Origin: Virgibacillus_O xinjiangensis
GTDB taxonomy: Bacteria > Bacillota > Bacilli > Bacillales > Amphibacillaceae
DNA length: 64,000 nt
Assembly (NCBI RefSeq): GCF_042643145.1
Contig: NZ_JBHRSA010000049.1
Span: forward strand, 62,001 to 126,000
Direction: 5' to 3'
Part shown: positions 56,940 to 64,000 of the stretch, piece by piece
Layout: each line of letters begins with the position of its first letter
Numbering within the stretch: position 1 is the first letter of the stretch
Made by a program: the position numbers and the translations under genes
The notes under the pieces: generated by a model
Seen by the model: only the letters and a program-made list of their open reading frames with translations
What the model was told of the DNA's origin: nothing
The model's database searches: none

Positions 56940-57413
56940 TCAAAAGAGAGGATAGAGCAGAAATGCAAGGGCGACACCGGTTAATCCGCCAAAAAAGACT
57001 TCGATCGGCTGGTGTCCCAGCAGTTCCTTCAGTTCTTCCCTTTTTTCATATTCTTCTTTCCTATTCCAGTCTTTCGCACCGTCTACAAAATATTGGAAGT
57101 CCTTTATCAATTGATTGATGACGATTGCCTGCTCTCCTGCATGTCTGCGGACACCAGAAGCATCATACATGGTAATAATACTGAAGACGAAGGCTACCGC
57201 AAAGACGCTGGAGGATACTCCTTCCACAATTCCGATTCCAGTGGTTAATGCTGCCACTGCAGCGGAATGGCTGCTAGGCATTCCACCAGTGCTGAAAGCC
57301 AGACTCAAATTAAATTCTCTGGCGACCAATAGTTTGATCGGAATTTTTATTACTTGAGCAAAAATAATGGCAGTCAATGCAGCCATGATCGGGAAACTTG
57401 AAAATAATTCCAT
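56940..57413 (-). CDS. yuiD: Divergent PAP2 family membrane protein (YuiD)
   Basis: A 157-residue membrane protein of the divergent PAP2 (DUF212) family. GGMPSSHSAAVAALTTGIG near 43-61 and MYDASGVRRHAGEQA near 82-96 are family hallmarks that resemble the acid phosphatase/PAP2 catalytic motifs. Phosphatase activity is not proven for the family. There are four predicted helices. It corresponds to YuiD and converges with yuiC. Confidence 0.88.
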   Translation of the reverse strand: MELFSSFPIMAALTAIIFAQVIKIPIKLLVAREFNLSLAFSTGGMPSSHSAAVAALTTGIGIVEGVSSSVFAVAFVFSIITMYDASGVRRHAGEQAIVINQLIKDFQYFVDGAKDWNRKEEYEKREELKELLGHQPIEVFFGGLTGVALAFLLYPLF

Positions 57414-57591
57414 AAGCCTGCAGACATCCTTCCAATAATCTTGTACTCCCTGTTGAATACTAACCCGTGGTTCTCTTAATTAGGCTCATTCTAACATACC
57501 GAATGGAGGAAAAGCCACGGAAAACCCTGCGTAGATATGAATGGGTAAAAGGTCAAGGGGGGAGGGAGGAACCTTTTATATAAACAATATA

Positions 57592-57625
57592 CCCCCTTCA
57601 ACTTATAGTTAAGCAGAAGGGGGGG
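57592..57625 (-). terminator. Inverted repeat downstream of deoD
   Basis: CCCCCTTC...GAAGGGGG between yuiD and deoD, 14 nt past the deoD stop; it probably ends the deoD transcript, though no T run follows. Confidence 0.45.
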
Positions 57626-57638
57626 ACCATATGATACT

Positions 57639-58346
57639 TTACTTTATTGCAGCATCGAGCGCAATTTCCATCATTTCATTAAAAGTGGTTTGGCGTTCCT
57701 CAGCAGTAGTCTCTTCACCAGTGAGTATATGGTCGGATACGGTGAGAACGGAGAGAGCCTGACGTCCGTATTTTGCTGCCAAGGTATACAACGCTGAGGT
57801 TTCCATTTCTACTGCCAATACTTTATATTTGGCAAGCAGCTCGTTTATCTCCTTGGCATTATCCCTGTAGAAAGTATCGCTAGTGAAGACATTTCCTACG
57901 CGAAGGTTCAGCCCTTTTTCAATGCCTGTATCATAAGCGTTTTTCAATAATTCGAAGTCGGCGATCGGGGCGTAATCAATACCGTTGAAAATCATACGGT
58001 TTATCTGTGAATCAGTGGTAGATCCTTGCGCAAGAATGACATCCCGTATCTTCACATCTTCTTGGATGGCACCACAGGTTCCCACACGGATCAATTTCTG
58101 TACATCATAACTCTGAATCAATTCATTGACATAGATGGAAATCGAAGGGACTCCCATCCCTGTTCCTTGTACGGAAATTCGTTCACCTTTGTAGGAGCCG
58201 GTAAAGCCCAACATACCTCGAACTTCATTATACTGGGTGACATCTTCCAGGAAGTTCTCTGCAATGAACTTCGCACGAAGCGGATCGCCTGGAAGTAAAA
58301 TTTTATCAGCAATAGCACCTTTTTCTGCACCTATATGCACACTCAT
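57639..58346 (-). CDS. deoD: Purine nucleoside phosphorylase DeoD
   Basis: A 235-residue hexameric (NP-II type) phosphorylase that splits purine nucleosides with phosphate into base and (deoxy)ribose-1-phosphate. LLPGDPLRAKFIAENFLED near 18-36 has the phosphate-binding Gly/Arg, VRGMLGFTGSYKG near 42-54, VGTCGAIQ near 88, VEMETSALYTLAAKYG near 178-193, and the catalytic Asp in SDHILTGEE near 204. ATG 58346 follows AGGAGGAA. A single gene, not next to other deo genes. Confidence 0.95.
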   Translation of the reverse strand: MSVHIGAEKGAIADKILLPGDPLRAKFIAENFLEDVTQYNEVRGMLGFTGSYKGERISVQGTGMGVPSISIYVNELIQSYDVQKLIRVGTCGAIQEDVKIRDVILAQGSTTDSQINRMIFNGIDYAPIADFELLKNAYDTGIEKGLNLRVGNVFTSDTFYRDNAKEINELLAKYKVLAVEMETSALYTLAAKYGRQALSVLTVSDHILTGEETTAEERQTTFNEMMEIALDAAIK

Positions 58347-58552
58347 GTTTATTCCTCCTAAAAAAGGGTACGTTACAAAGTAAAGTTATCACAACCAATT
58401 TTGAAAAACAAATTATCTGTCGAAACAAGTACTTTTTGTTTCAAAAAAGTATATTTTTGTATATACTATACGTAGTCCAATTCACTGAGCAAGTGATCTT
58501 GAACTATACTTTAAACATCGAAGAAAAAATAGCTTTGGAAGGATGATTTTAA

Positions 58553-58816
58553 ATGAAAGAACGTACATTTACAATTACTGCAGAGACTGGAGTTCATGCA
58601 CGTCCGGCCACTTTGCTGGTGAATAAAGCAGGTCAATATGAGTCTGAAGTGGAAGTTTCCTACAACGATAAGAAAGTAAACTTGAAGTCCATCATGGGTG
58701 TCATGTCACTTGGTATCCCAAAAGATGCGCAAATTAAAGTTATTGCTACTGGCAGTGACGAGGAAGAAGCACTGGAAGGTGTTTCTGAAGTAGTCAAAGA
58801 GCACCTAGGAGAGTAA
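58553..58816 (+). CDS. ptsH: Phosphocarrier protein HPr
   Basis: The small phosphocarrier of the PTS, also a signal for carbon catabolite control. The 87 residues have the active His15 in GVHARPAT and the regulatory Ser46 in NLKSIMGVMSLG, phosphorylated by HPr kinase. The presence of His15 makes it HPr, not Crh. No ptsI follows; a terminator stands directly after the stop. ATG 58553 follows TTTGGAAGGATG. Confidence 0.93.
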   Translation: MKERTFTITAETGVHARPATLLVNKAGQYESEVEVSYNDKKVNLKSIMGVMSLGIPKDAQIKVIATGSDEEEALEGVSEVVKEHLGE

Positions 58817-58818
58817 TG

Positions 58819-58849
58819 AAAAGCCGGAGATTGGTTCTCCGGCTTTTTC
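58819..58849 (+). terminator. Terminator after ptsH
   Basis: AAAGCCGGAGA...TCTCCGGCTTT with a T run. Confidence 0.85.
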
Positions 58850-58856
58850 TATGCTT

Positions 58857-59249
58857 TCAGTAAAACTGCTTGCGGTAATGGCTGTTTTCCAGTTCGTTCA
58901 GTGTTTGAAGTGCTTTCTCATTAAAGGTGGTGCTTTCTGAAGCCAGTTTTTCCTTATAGATGTCAACAGCCTGCTTCAAGGAGTCGTTATACGCCGGAAC
59001 CTCATCTGTATACGGATGTACTGCCGGCTTTTTTACGTTCATTTTTTCATGAGGTGCCAAGGCCTTCCGTTCGTGAAAGAATACCTCTTCCACTTGCCCG
59101 GGGTTATGCAAATCACCCTGCATAGGATGTTTCACGACAGCCAATACTTCGATCAAGTACTGGTTACCCCGATCTTCTAAGACCTTTCCAATATACGTCC
59201 CTGATTTGTAATGGGCACGTACGGTTTCGCCCATGTTTACTTCAGCCAT
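58857..59249 (-). CDS. kapB: Kinase-associated protein KapB
   Basis: A 130-residue protein of the KapB family, which supports phosphorelay input through KinB at the start of sporulation in B. subtilis. It has HYKSGTYIGKVLED, VVKHPMQGDLHNPGQ and FHERKALAPHEKMNV, close to KapB's conserved core. The frame runs on to 59303, but ATG 59249 has AAAGGGGGGAA in place. B. subtilis KapB was described as a lipoprotein; no lipobox is seen here with the chosen start. Confidence 0.88.
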   Translation of the reverse strand: MAEVNMGETVRAHYKSGTYIGKVLEDRGNQYLIEVLAVVKHPMQGDLHNPGQVEEVFFHERKALAPHEKMNVKKPAVHPYTDEVPAYNDSLKQAVDIYKEKLASESTTFNEKALQTLNELENSHYRKQFY

Positions 59250-59368
59250 AAGATTCCCCCCTTTATACACATTCTCGCAAAAATGTAACAGAATAGCGAA
59301 CATTTTCCGGTTGATGTTTAGCGTGGCAAGTTAATTTGATATAATAATGCCAAAGGATGTGAGAGATC

Positions 59369-59572
59369 ATGATGCCATTTTTATATTTTCCTGAAGATAA
59401 ATCGGAGTACCTTCCGGCCATATTGACGTTGACTCTATTCATCATACTAGCTATCGGAGCTATGTACTTGTTTTATAAAAATTCTAAAAAAGAAGAACGC
59501 AGATTCAATGAGAAGTATAGAGATGAAATTCGATATGCCGAGGAAAATGATGAGTTGTATGAAAATAAATAG
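59369..59572 (+). CDS. Small membrane protein, unknown
   Basis: A 67-residue protein with one membrane helix (about 17-36, AILTLTLFIILAIGAMYLFY) and a charged cytoplasmic tail with KKEERRFNEKYRDEIR. An extended -10 (TGATATAAT) ends about 25 nt before the start. ATG 59369 and ATG 59372 are both possible; GTGAGAG lies just upstream. A hairpin with a T run follows the stop. I do not recognise the family. Confidence 0.7.
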   Translation: MMPFLYFPEDKSEYLPAILTLTLFIILAIGAMYLFYKNSKKEERRFNEKYRDEIRYAEENDELYENK

Positions 59573-59582
59573 GATGAACTGC

Positions 59583-59610
59583 TCCCTCTGTCAATAGGAG
59601 GGATTTTTTT
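59583..59610 (+). terminator. Terminator after the small membrane protein
   Basis: TCCCTC...GAGGGA stem with a run of seven T. Confidence 0.65.
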
Positions 59611-59672
59611 ATGTTTACCGTCCACCTTTCTTGTTGATACTGATAGCAAACGAAATTAAAGGAGCAGACGGT

Positions 59673-60251
59673 ATGCGTTTATTTATTATAGCTGTAGCCC
59701 TCATACTCGCTTCCTGTCAATCGGGCTCGGACAGTGAAACCAACAGAACAGTGGAAATGTATAATGGATCAGGGGACATGGTAGGGACTGCTGTGTTGAG
59801 TGAACTGGAATCCGGTATCCAAGTGGAGGTCAGTTTGGAAGGACTGGAGCCCGGCTATCATGGAATACATATTCACGAATTCCCAAAATGCAAAGGCCCT
59901 GATTTCACTTCTGCTGGGAATCATTTCAACCCCGATGGAAATGAACATGGGTTGATGCATCCTGAAGGTTCTCATCTTGGTGACATGCCCAATATAGAAG
60001 CAGATGCCGGAGGACTAGTTGAGGCAGAACTCATGCTTCCTGAAGCTACTTTGAAGGATGGCAAAAAATCTATCCTCAGAGAAGAAGGGACATCGATCAT
60101 TGTCCATCAAGGACAAGATGATGGGGTCAGCCAACCAGGTGGAGAGTCTGGAAACCGGTTGGTCTGTGGTGAGATCAAGGCAGATCCAGAAGGAAATTCT
60201 AGTGAATCGCCGACAGATCCCACTGAGCAAAACGAAGATCAGGAAGAATAA
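59673..60251 (+). CDS. Cu/Zn superoxide dismutase family lipoprotein (YojM/SodC-like)
   Basis: A 192-residue surface lipoprotein. The signal peptide ends in the lipobox LILASC (Cys about 14). The SOD barrel has GIHIHEFPKC (copper His pair), SAGNHFNP (bridging His), HPEGSHLGD (zinc His and Asp) and SIIVHQGQDD (copper His), with GNRLVCGEI holding the active-site Arg and disulfide Cys. All metal ligands appear intact, unlike B. subtilis YojM, which lacks a Cu ligand. The frame opens at 59631; ATG 59673 with AAAGGAG is preferred. The C-terminal tail is low-complexity and acidic. Confidence 0.88.
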   Translation: MRLFIIAVALILASCQSGSDSETNRTVEMYNGSGDMVGTAVLSELESGIQVEVSLEGLEPGYHGIHIHEFPKCKGPDFTSAGNHFNPDGNEHGLMHPEGSHLGDMPNIEADAGGLVEAELMLPEATLKDGKKSILREEGTSIIVHQGQDDGVSQPGGESGNRLVCGEIKADPEGNSSESPTDPTEQNEDQEE

Positions 60252-60290
60252 AGAAAACGGCCTGCGGATGCAGACCGTTTTCTTTATTTT
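60252..60290. terminator. Bidirectional terminator between sodC-like and patB
   Basis: AGAAAACGG...CCGTTTTCT stem with T-rich tail between converging genes. Confidence 0.8.
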
Positions 60291-61457
60291 TTATTTATTT
60301 TGAGTGGCTTCTATAATACGTTTTACTCCCTCTTCAACCGTCGCTTTTGGACAGGCCAGATTCATCCTCATGAAGGTTTCACCCTCGGTACCATAATCAA
60401 CGCCTGTGTTCAGCCCGATTTTAGCCTCATGAATCATGAAATTCTTTAATTCATTGCTGTTCAATCCAAGGGAGGAACAGTCCATCCACAGGAGGTAGGT
60501 ACCTTCCGCCTCAATAACTTTTATTTCTGTATGCTTTTCTAGCTGTTCCTTTACATAAGTATAATTATCCAATAGCACCTTCCGCAATTCTTCAAGCCAT
60601 TCTTCTCCATGCCGGTAGGCAGCTTCCATCGCAGTATCTCCCATGGTGTTAAGCATCCCATGCCCCTGCTTGGTCAGATGTTCTTCAATTACTTTTTTCT
60701 TCTCTTTATCTGTCGTAATGATATAGGAGGCCTGTAATCCAGCAAGATTGAATGTTTTGGAGGGAGACATGAAAGTGATGGTGCGGTCTGCAGTCTCCTC
60801 GGACAAAGAAGCTATAGGAACATGCTTGTATCCAGGATGAGTGAGATCAGCATGTATCTCATCAGAGAGTATCAGTACATCGTGTTTTCTGCATAGCTCC
60901 GCCATCTTTTCCAGTTCTTCTTTCTTCCATACACGTCCTACCGGATTATGTGGAGAACATAGGATGAAAGCCTTTACCCCTTGCTTCAGTTTTTCTTCGA
61001 AATCTGCAAAGTCAATGGTGTAATACCCATTCTCCAGTACTAGCGGGCTTTTGACAACATTACGGTCATGCTGTTGGATCACTTTATAGAACGGTGTATA
61101 TACAGGACTTTGTATCAGGATGTTATCGCCTGGCGAAGTTAATGCCTGAACAGCCATATGTAGACTAGTCACTACCCCTGGGCTGAAAGTCAGCCAATTT
61201 TTATCGATGTTCCAATCATGCCGCTTTTCAATCCAGTCTGTAATGGGGGATTTTACGTCATCATCGGTCACCGTGTAGCCGTAGATTCCGTGCTCTGCCC
61301 GTTTAATGATGGCCTCATTCACTGCTGCGGGAGCTTGGAAATCCATATCTGCAACCCACATAGGAAGCACTTCTTTCGACTGGAATACTGGCTCCAGCAT
61401 GTCCCATTTCACAGACCGAGTATTTCTGCGGTCATGTACCAAATCAAAAGTATTCAT
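60291..61457 (-). CDS. patB: Cystathionine beta-lyase / C-S lyase PatB (MalY-type)
   Basis: A 388-residue PLP enzyme of the MalY/PatB class I aminotransferase fold that cleaves C-S bonds in cystathionine and related cysteine conjugates. The N-terminus (RRNTRSVKWDM...LPMWVADMDF) is typical, the PLP-Lys is in SPSKTFNLAGLQAS near 230, and CSPHNPVGRVWKKEELE near 165 carries the Asn. ATG 61457 is preceded by AGGAGG on its strand. It neighbours kapB as in B. subtilis. Confidence 0.92.
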   Translation of the reverse strand: MNTFDLVHDRRNTRSVKWDMLEPVFQSKEVLPMWVADMDFQAPAAVNEAIIKRAEHGIYGYTVTDDDVKSPITDWIEKRHDWNIDKNWLTFSPGVVTSLHMAVQALTSPGDNILIQSPVYTPFYKVIQQHDRNVVKSPLVLENGYYTIDFADFEEKLKQGVKAFILCSPHNPVGRVWKKEELEKMAELCRKHDVLILSDEIHADLTHPGYKHVPIASLSEETADRTITFMSPSKTFNLAGLQASYIITTDKEKKKVIEEHLTKQGHGMLNTMGDTAMEAAYRHGEEWLEELRKVLLDNYTYVKEQLEKHTEIKVIEAEGTYLLWMDCSSLGLNSNELKNFMIHEAKIGLNTGVDYGTEGETFMRMNLACPKATVEEGVKRIIEATQNK

Positions 61458-61553
61458 AATAAACCTCCTGCTGCTAATTTATCATCTATTATAACAAACT
61501 TTGATTAAAAACTCTTTCCAGCAGATTGACCGATCATAAAATAGGTGGGCAAA

Positions 61554-61587
61554 GCAAAAAAAAGCAAAGCGTTAAAAAACGCTTTGC
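61554..61587 (-). terminator. Terminator of pgi
   Basis: On the minus strand GCAAAGCGTT...AACGCTTTGC followed by a T run (61563-61554), about 110 nt past the pgi stop. The remainder of the 240-nt gap 61458-61697 shows nothing else. Confidence 0.75.
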
Positions 61588-61697
61588 CTACAGGGGGAAT
61601 ACGAGAAAGTCTTACAGTTATAGTATTACCCCGTCTTAAAAGTTATAAACCTCATTTATAATATTTTTTCTGTTTTTCTCATCAAATTTGTTTGAAA

Positions 61698-63044
61698 TTA
61701 TAATCTCTTTTCCAGTTCTTCTTTTTCTTTCTCAAAACCGCTCTTTCCAAGGAGGGCAAACATGTTTTTCTTATAGGCTTCCACGCCCGGCTGGTCAAAT
61801 GGATTGACGCCCAGCAAGTAGCCGCTGATAGCACAAGCTTTTTCAAAGAAATAAACCAAGTAGCCGAATGTGAAAGCATCAAGCTCAGGAATTTCTACAA
61901 TCAGATTCGGAACGTCACCATCCGTATGGGCGAGTAATGTGCCTTGGAATGCTTTATCATTGATTTCATGAATCGATTTACCCGCCAGGTAATTCAGTCC
62001 ATCCGAATTATTTTCTTCGGCTTCAAGAGTCAAGTCTTTTTTCGGTTTATTGACATGAAGAACGGTCTCAAAGATATTCCTTCTGCCTTCCTGGATATAC
62101 TGACCTAGAGAATGGAGGTCAGTGCTGAAATTGGCTGAAGAGGGATAGATGCCTTTTTGGTCCTTTCCTTCACTTTCTCCGAATAACTGCTTCCACCACT
62201 CGGAGAAATACTGAAGGTGTGGCTCGTAATTGATCAGAAGCTCTGTTACTTTCCCTTTATTATAAAGGATATTCCTTGCAGCAGCATATTGGTATGCTGG
62301 ATTTTCGGACAAGCTGGATTCATCCAAGTCGTTCATGGCCGTTCTGGCACCGTCCATCATGTCTTGAATGGAAATTCCACTTACGGCAATTGGGAGAAGC
62401 CCTACCGCAGTCAATACAGAATAGCGTCCACCCACATCATCAGGAATCACAAATGTTTCGTAGCCTGCTTCATCTGCTGAAGTTTTGAGTGCTCCTTTTT
62501 CTTTGTCCGTTGTTGCATAGATACGTTTTTTAGCTTCTTCGACACCATATTTTTCTTCTAAGTATTTTTTGAAAATACGGAAAGAAATAGCTGGTTCTGT
62601 AGTCGTGCCACTTTTGGAAATTACATTAATGGATACATCTTTGTCCTTTAAGACATCAAAGAGTTCACTCATATAGGTGGAACTCATGTGATGGCCGACA
62701 AAAATGACCTGCGGGGCATTTCTTTCTTCTTTTGATAGAAGATTCTGGAAAGAATGACTGAGCATTTCCAGTGCTGCTTTTGCTCCAAGGTAAGAACCGC
62801 CAATACCGATTACTAACAGGATATCGGAATCTTTCCGTATTTTCTCTGCGCATTCCTGGATGCGTGTGAATTCCTCTTTATCATAGTTTTCCGGCAAATC
62901 AACCCACCCGGTGAAGTCACTCCCGGCTCCAGTTTTATTGTGCAGCTCATTATGGGCCGTTTCTACGTACCGTGTGAGGTGTTCCAGTTCCTTTTCACTG
63001 AAAAATGTTAATGCTTTGTCGTAGTTGAATGAAACATGTGTCAT
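61698..63044 (-). CDS. pgi: Glucose-6-phosphate isomerase
   Basis: Interconverts glucose-6-phosphate and fructose-6-phosphate in glycolysis. The 448-residue protein is almost colinear with B. subtilis Pgi. GIGGSYLGAKAALEML near 78-93, VISKSGTTTEPAISFRIF near 140-157 and GESEGKDQKGIYPSSANFSTDLHSLGQYIQ near 285, here given by its core LHSLGQYIQEGRR, are family motifs. ATG 63044 has AGGAGG six bases upstream; a preceding TTG at 63047 is closer and less likely. Confidence 0.97.
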   Translation of the reverse strand: MTHVSFNYDKALTFFSEKELEHLTRYVETAHNELHNKTGAGSDFTGWVDLPENYDKEEFTRIQECAEKIRKDSDILLVIGIGGSYLGAKAALEMLSHSFQNLLSKEERNAPQVIFVGHHMSSTYMSELFDVLKDKDVSINVISKSGTTTEPAISFRIFKKYLEEKYGVEEAKKRIYATTDKEKGALKTSADEAGYETFVIPDDVGGRYSVLTAVGLLPIAVSGISIQDMMDGARTAMNDLDESSLSENPAYQYAAARNILYNKGKVTELLINYEPHLQYFSEWWKQLFGESEGKDQKGIYPSSANFSTDLHSLGQYIQEGRRNIFETVLHVNKPKKDLTLEAEENNSDGLNYLAGKSIHEINDKAFQGTLLAHTDGDVPNLIVEIPELDAFTFGYLVYFFEKACAISGYLLGVNPFDQPGVEAYKKNMFALLGKSGFEKEKEELEKRL

Positions 63045-63189
63045 CAAAGTCCTCCTCGATTTGTATAAAATTAATTATGTTTATTACTTTAACCAAGCGC
63101 TCCACGAAAATCAAGGAGATCGTTGCATATATTCCAACGAAAGGCTCAGACTAATGCATAATCAGGGAAGAACAGGAGGTGTTCTAAAT

Positions 63190-63438
63190 ATGAATGGTTT
63201 GCAGCGGACTGCTTTAGCACTTACCGTAATCGGCGCCATCAACTGGGGACTCATCGGTCTATTCCAATTTGACCTGGTTGCATCCATTTTCGGCGGAGGA
63301 GACCAAAGTGCTGCTTTTGCCCGTCTCATCTATATTCTGGTAGGAATCAGCGGTTTGATCAACCTTGCCCTCCTATTTCGTGGGGATGAATCTGAAGAAG
63401 GCAGTGGTCGTCGGATGCCCAGGCACGCCAATAGATAA
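63190..63438 (+). CDS. DUF378 domain membrane protein (YuzA-like)
   Basis: An 82-residue membrane protein of the DUF378 family. Two hydrophobic segments (TALALTVIGAINWGLIGLF and ARLIYILVGISGLINLALLF) are linked by FDLVASIFGGGDQ, the typical family pattern. Function unknown. ATG 63190 follows AGGAGGTG. The tail is charged. It corresponds to YuzA by its place next to pgi and yugI. Confidence 0.85.
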   Translation: MNGLQRTALALTVIGAINWGLIGLFQFDLVASIFGGGDQSAAFARLIYILVGISGLINLALLFRGDESEEGSGRRMPRHANR

Positions 63439-63442
63439 TAAA

Positions 63443-63474
63443 AAGGCATAGCCATATTTCTATGACTATGCCTT
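63443..63474. terminator. Terminator between yuzA-like gene and yugI
   Basis: AAGGCATAG...CTATGCCTT; on the minus strand a T run follows, serving yugI. Confidence 0.7.
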
Positions 63475-63484
63475 ACTGCCCTGT

Positions 63485-63850
63485 TTACTTTTTGGATTGG
63501 TCAATCCATTCCTGCAGCTTGTCCTTTAATGTATTAAAACCGGCAGTATCATTATCCTGCTGTTTAACCACTTTATTTCCGCGGCTTCCACCAGTGTTTT
63601 TCGGAGCTTCTTCTGTAGCTCGGATGGAAAGGGAAACTTTGTTCTTTTCTTCGTCTACGTTCAGTACCTTCACCTTTACCTCATCACCGACGGATAGATG
63701 TTCATTTATATCTTTTACATATCCATGTGTTATTTCGGAAATATGAACCAGCCCCTGAACTTCTTCATCTAGAGCAACGAAAGCTCCATATGGCTGAATA
63801 CCTGTAACTTTACCTTCAATGATTTGTCCACTCTCAAATTTTACACTCAC
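63485..63850 (-). CDS. yugI: S1 domain RNA-binding protein YugI (general stress protein 13)
   Basis: A 121-residue S1-type RNA-binding protein. The S1 fold spans about 1-75: GQIIEGKVTGIQPYGAFVAL, then EVQGLVHISEITHGYVKDI and VGDEVKVKVLNVDEEKNKVSLSIRA given as its core VGDEVKVKVLNVDEEK. A short Lys/Asn-rich tail follows. It is close to B. subtilis YugI/GSP13, a ribosome-associated stress protein. The frame is open to 63928, but GTG 63850 with AGGAG matches the known N-terminus. About 150 nt remain to the window's end; no further gene is seen there. Confidence 0.92.
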   Translation of the reverse strand: MSVKFESGQIIEGKVTGIQPYGAFVALDEEVQGLVHISEITHGYVKDINEHLSVGDEVKVKVLNVDEEKNKVSLSIRATEEAPKNTGGSRGNKVVKQQDNDTAGFNTLKDKLQEWIDQSKK

Positions 63851-64000
63851 GCTTGAACAACTCCTATACCTATATTCGATTCTTTTTACACAATATATTA
63901 TTATATCAGAAGAACATAGATATAGCAAAGAAATAAGTTGGCGAACAGGAATTGACGCTACCTCGCTAAAAGGCAGATAAGTATATCGTTCTCTTTCAGA

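Noticed and set aside
57592..57625. Possible riboswitch or regulatory hairpin before deoD
   Set aside because: It lies at the 3' end of deoD, not upstream; a transcript end is the simpler reading.
1..64000. CRISPR arrays, insertion sequences, prophage, integrons
   Set aside because: No repeated spacer pattern, transposase, integrase or phage gene was found; gene order follows the conserved Bacillaceae backbone.

Overview
The window is a chromosomal segment of a spore-forming member of the Bacillaceae. The evidence is the gene content (spore genes yunB, lytH, yutH and a YhcN/YlaJ lipoprotein; sufCDSUB; fadNAE), the AAGGAGG-type ribosome binding sites with many TTG/GTG starts, and gene order. 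Read left to right it follows a large block of the Bacillus subtilis chromosome (rnr-smpB-ssrA, fadNAE-yusI-gcvH-yusFE-metNPQ, sufCDSUB, yunEDCB, lytH, yutDEFGH, yutI-yuzD-dapF-yutM, yumC-yumB, yuiBCD, kapB-patB, pgi-yuzA-yugI). A betaine-type BCCT carrier and two sodium-coupled type carriers suggest a halotolerant relative such as Oceanobacillus, Virgibacillus or Halobacillus; the tmRNA tag GKENNTPALAAA fits that group. The species cannot be fixed from the sequence alone.

Layout. 1-4.3 kb: RNA quality control (RNase R, SmpB, tmRNA) with a ZIP metal transporter inside. 4.4-10.2 kb: single genes (ketopantoate-reductase-like, hemolysin III, DUF1836, M42 peptidase, luciferase-like monooxygenase, aromatic acid exporter-like). 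10.3-13.5 kb: glyoxylate shunt aceBA preceded by a 34-residue zinc-ribbon peptide. 13.5-17.8 kb: a CwlO-like endopeptidase behind WalR-type boxes, a BCCT transporter, and an eRF1-like protein lacking GGQ. 17.8-20.4 kb: znuCB-zur, with a Zur box in the znuC promoter, divergent from a copZ-like chaperone. 20.4-26 kb: fadNAE behind a FadR-type operator. 26-30.7 kb: Spx/ArsC-like protein, gcvH, Toprim and thioredoxin-like proteins, and a SAM-riboswitch metNIQ operon. 30.8-31.1 kb: a short transcript with a sigma-B-like promoter, a 48-residue basic ORF and a terminator. 31.2-36.5 kb: sufCDSUB.

36.5-45.9 kb: yunEDCB and lytH/yutC-like/yutD, split by a lysine-riboswitch NhaC-type carrier and an NSS transporter with its MetS small subunit. 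46-53 kb: small housekeeping and spore genes, two Fe-S carriers, dapF and a Crp/Fnr regulator. 53-58.4 kb: ferredoxin-NADP reductase divergent from a type II NADH dehydrogenase, then yuiBCD and deoD. 58.5-64 kb: HPr, KapB, a small membrane protein, a Cu/Zn superoxide dismutase lipoprotein, PatB, Pgi, DUF378 and YugI.

No insertion sequence, prophage, CRISPR array, rRNA or ordinary tRNA was seen. I did not find a clearly new multi-gene system. The least explained items are the small stress-type transcript at 30.8-31.1 kb, the zinc-ribbon peptide before aceBA, and the eRF1-like protein.
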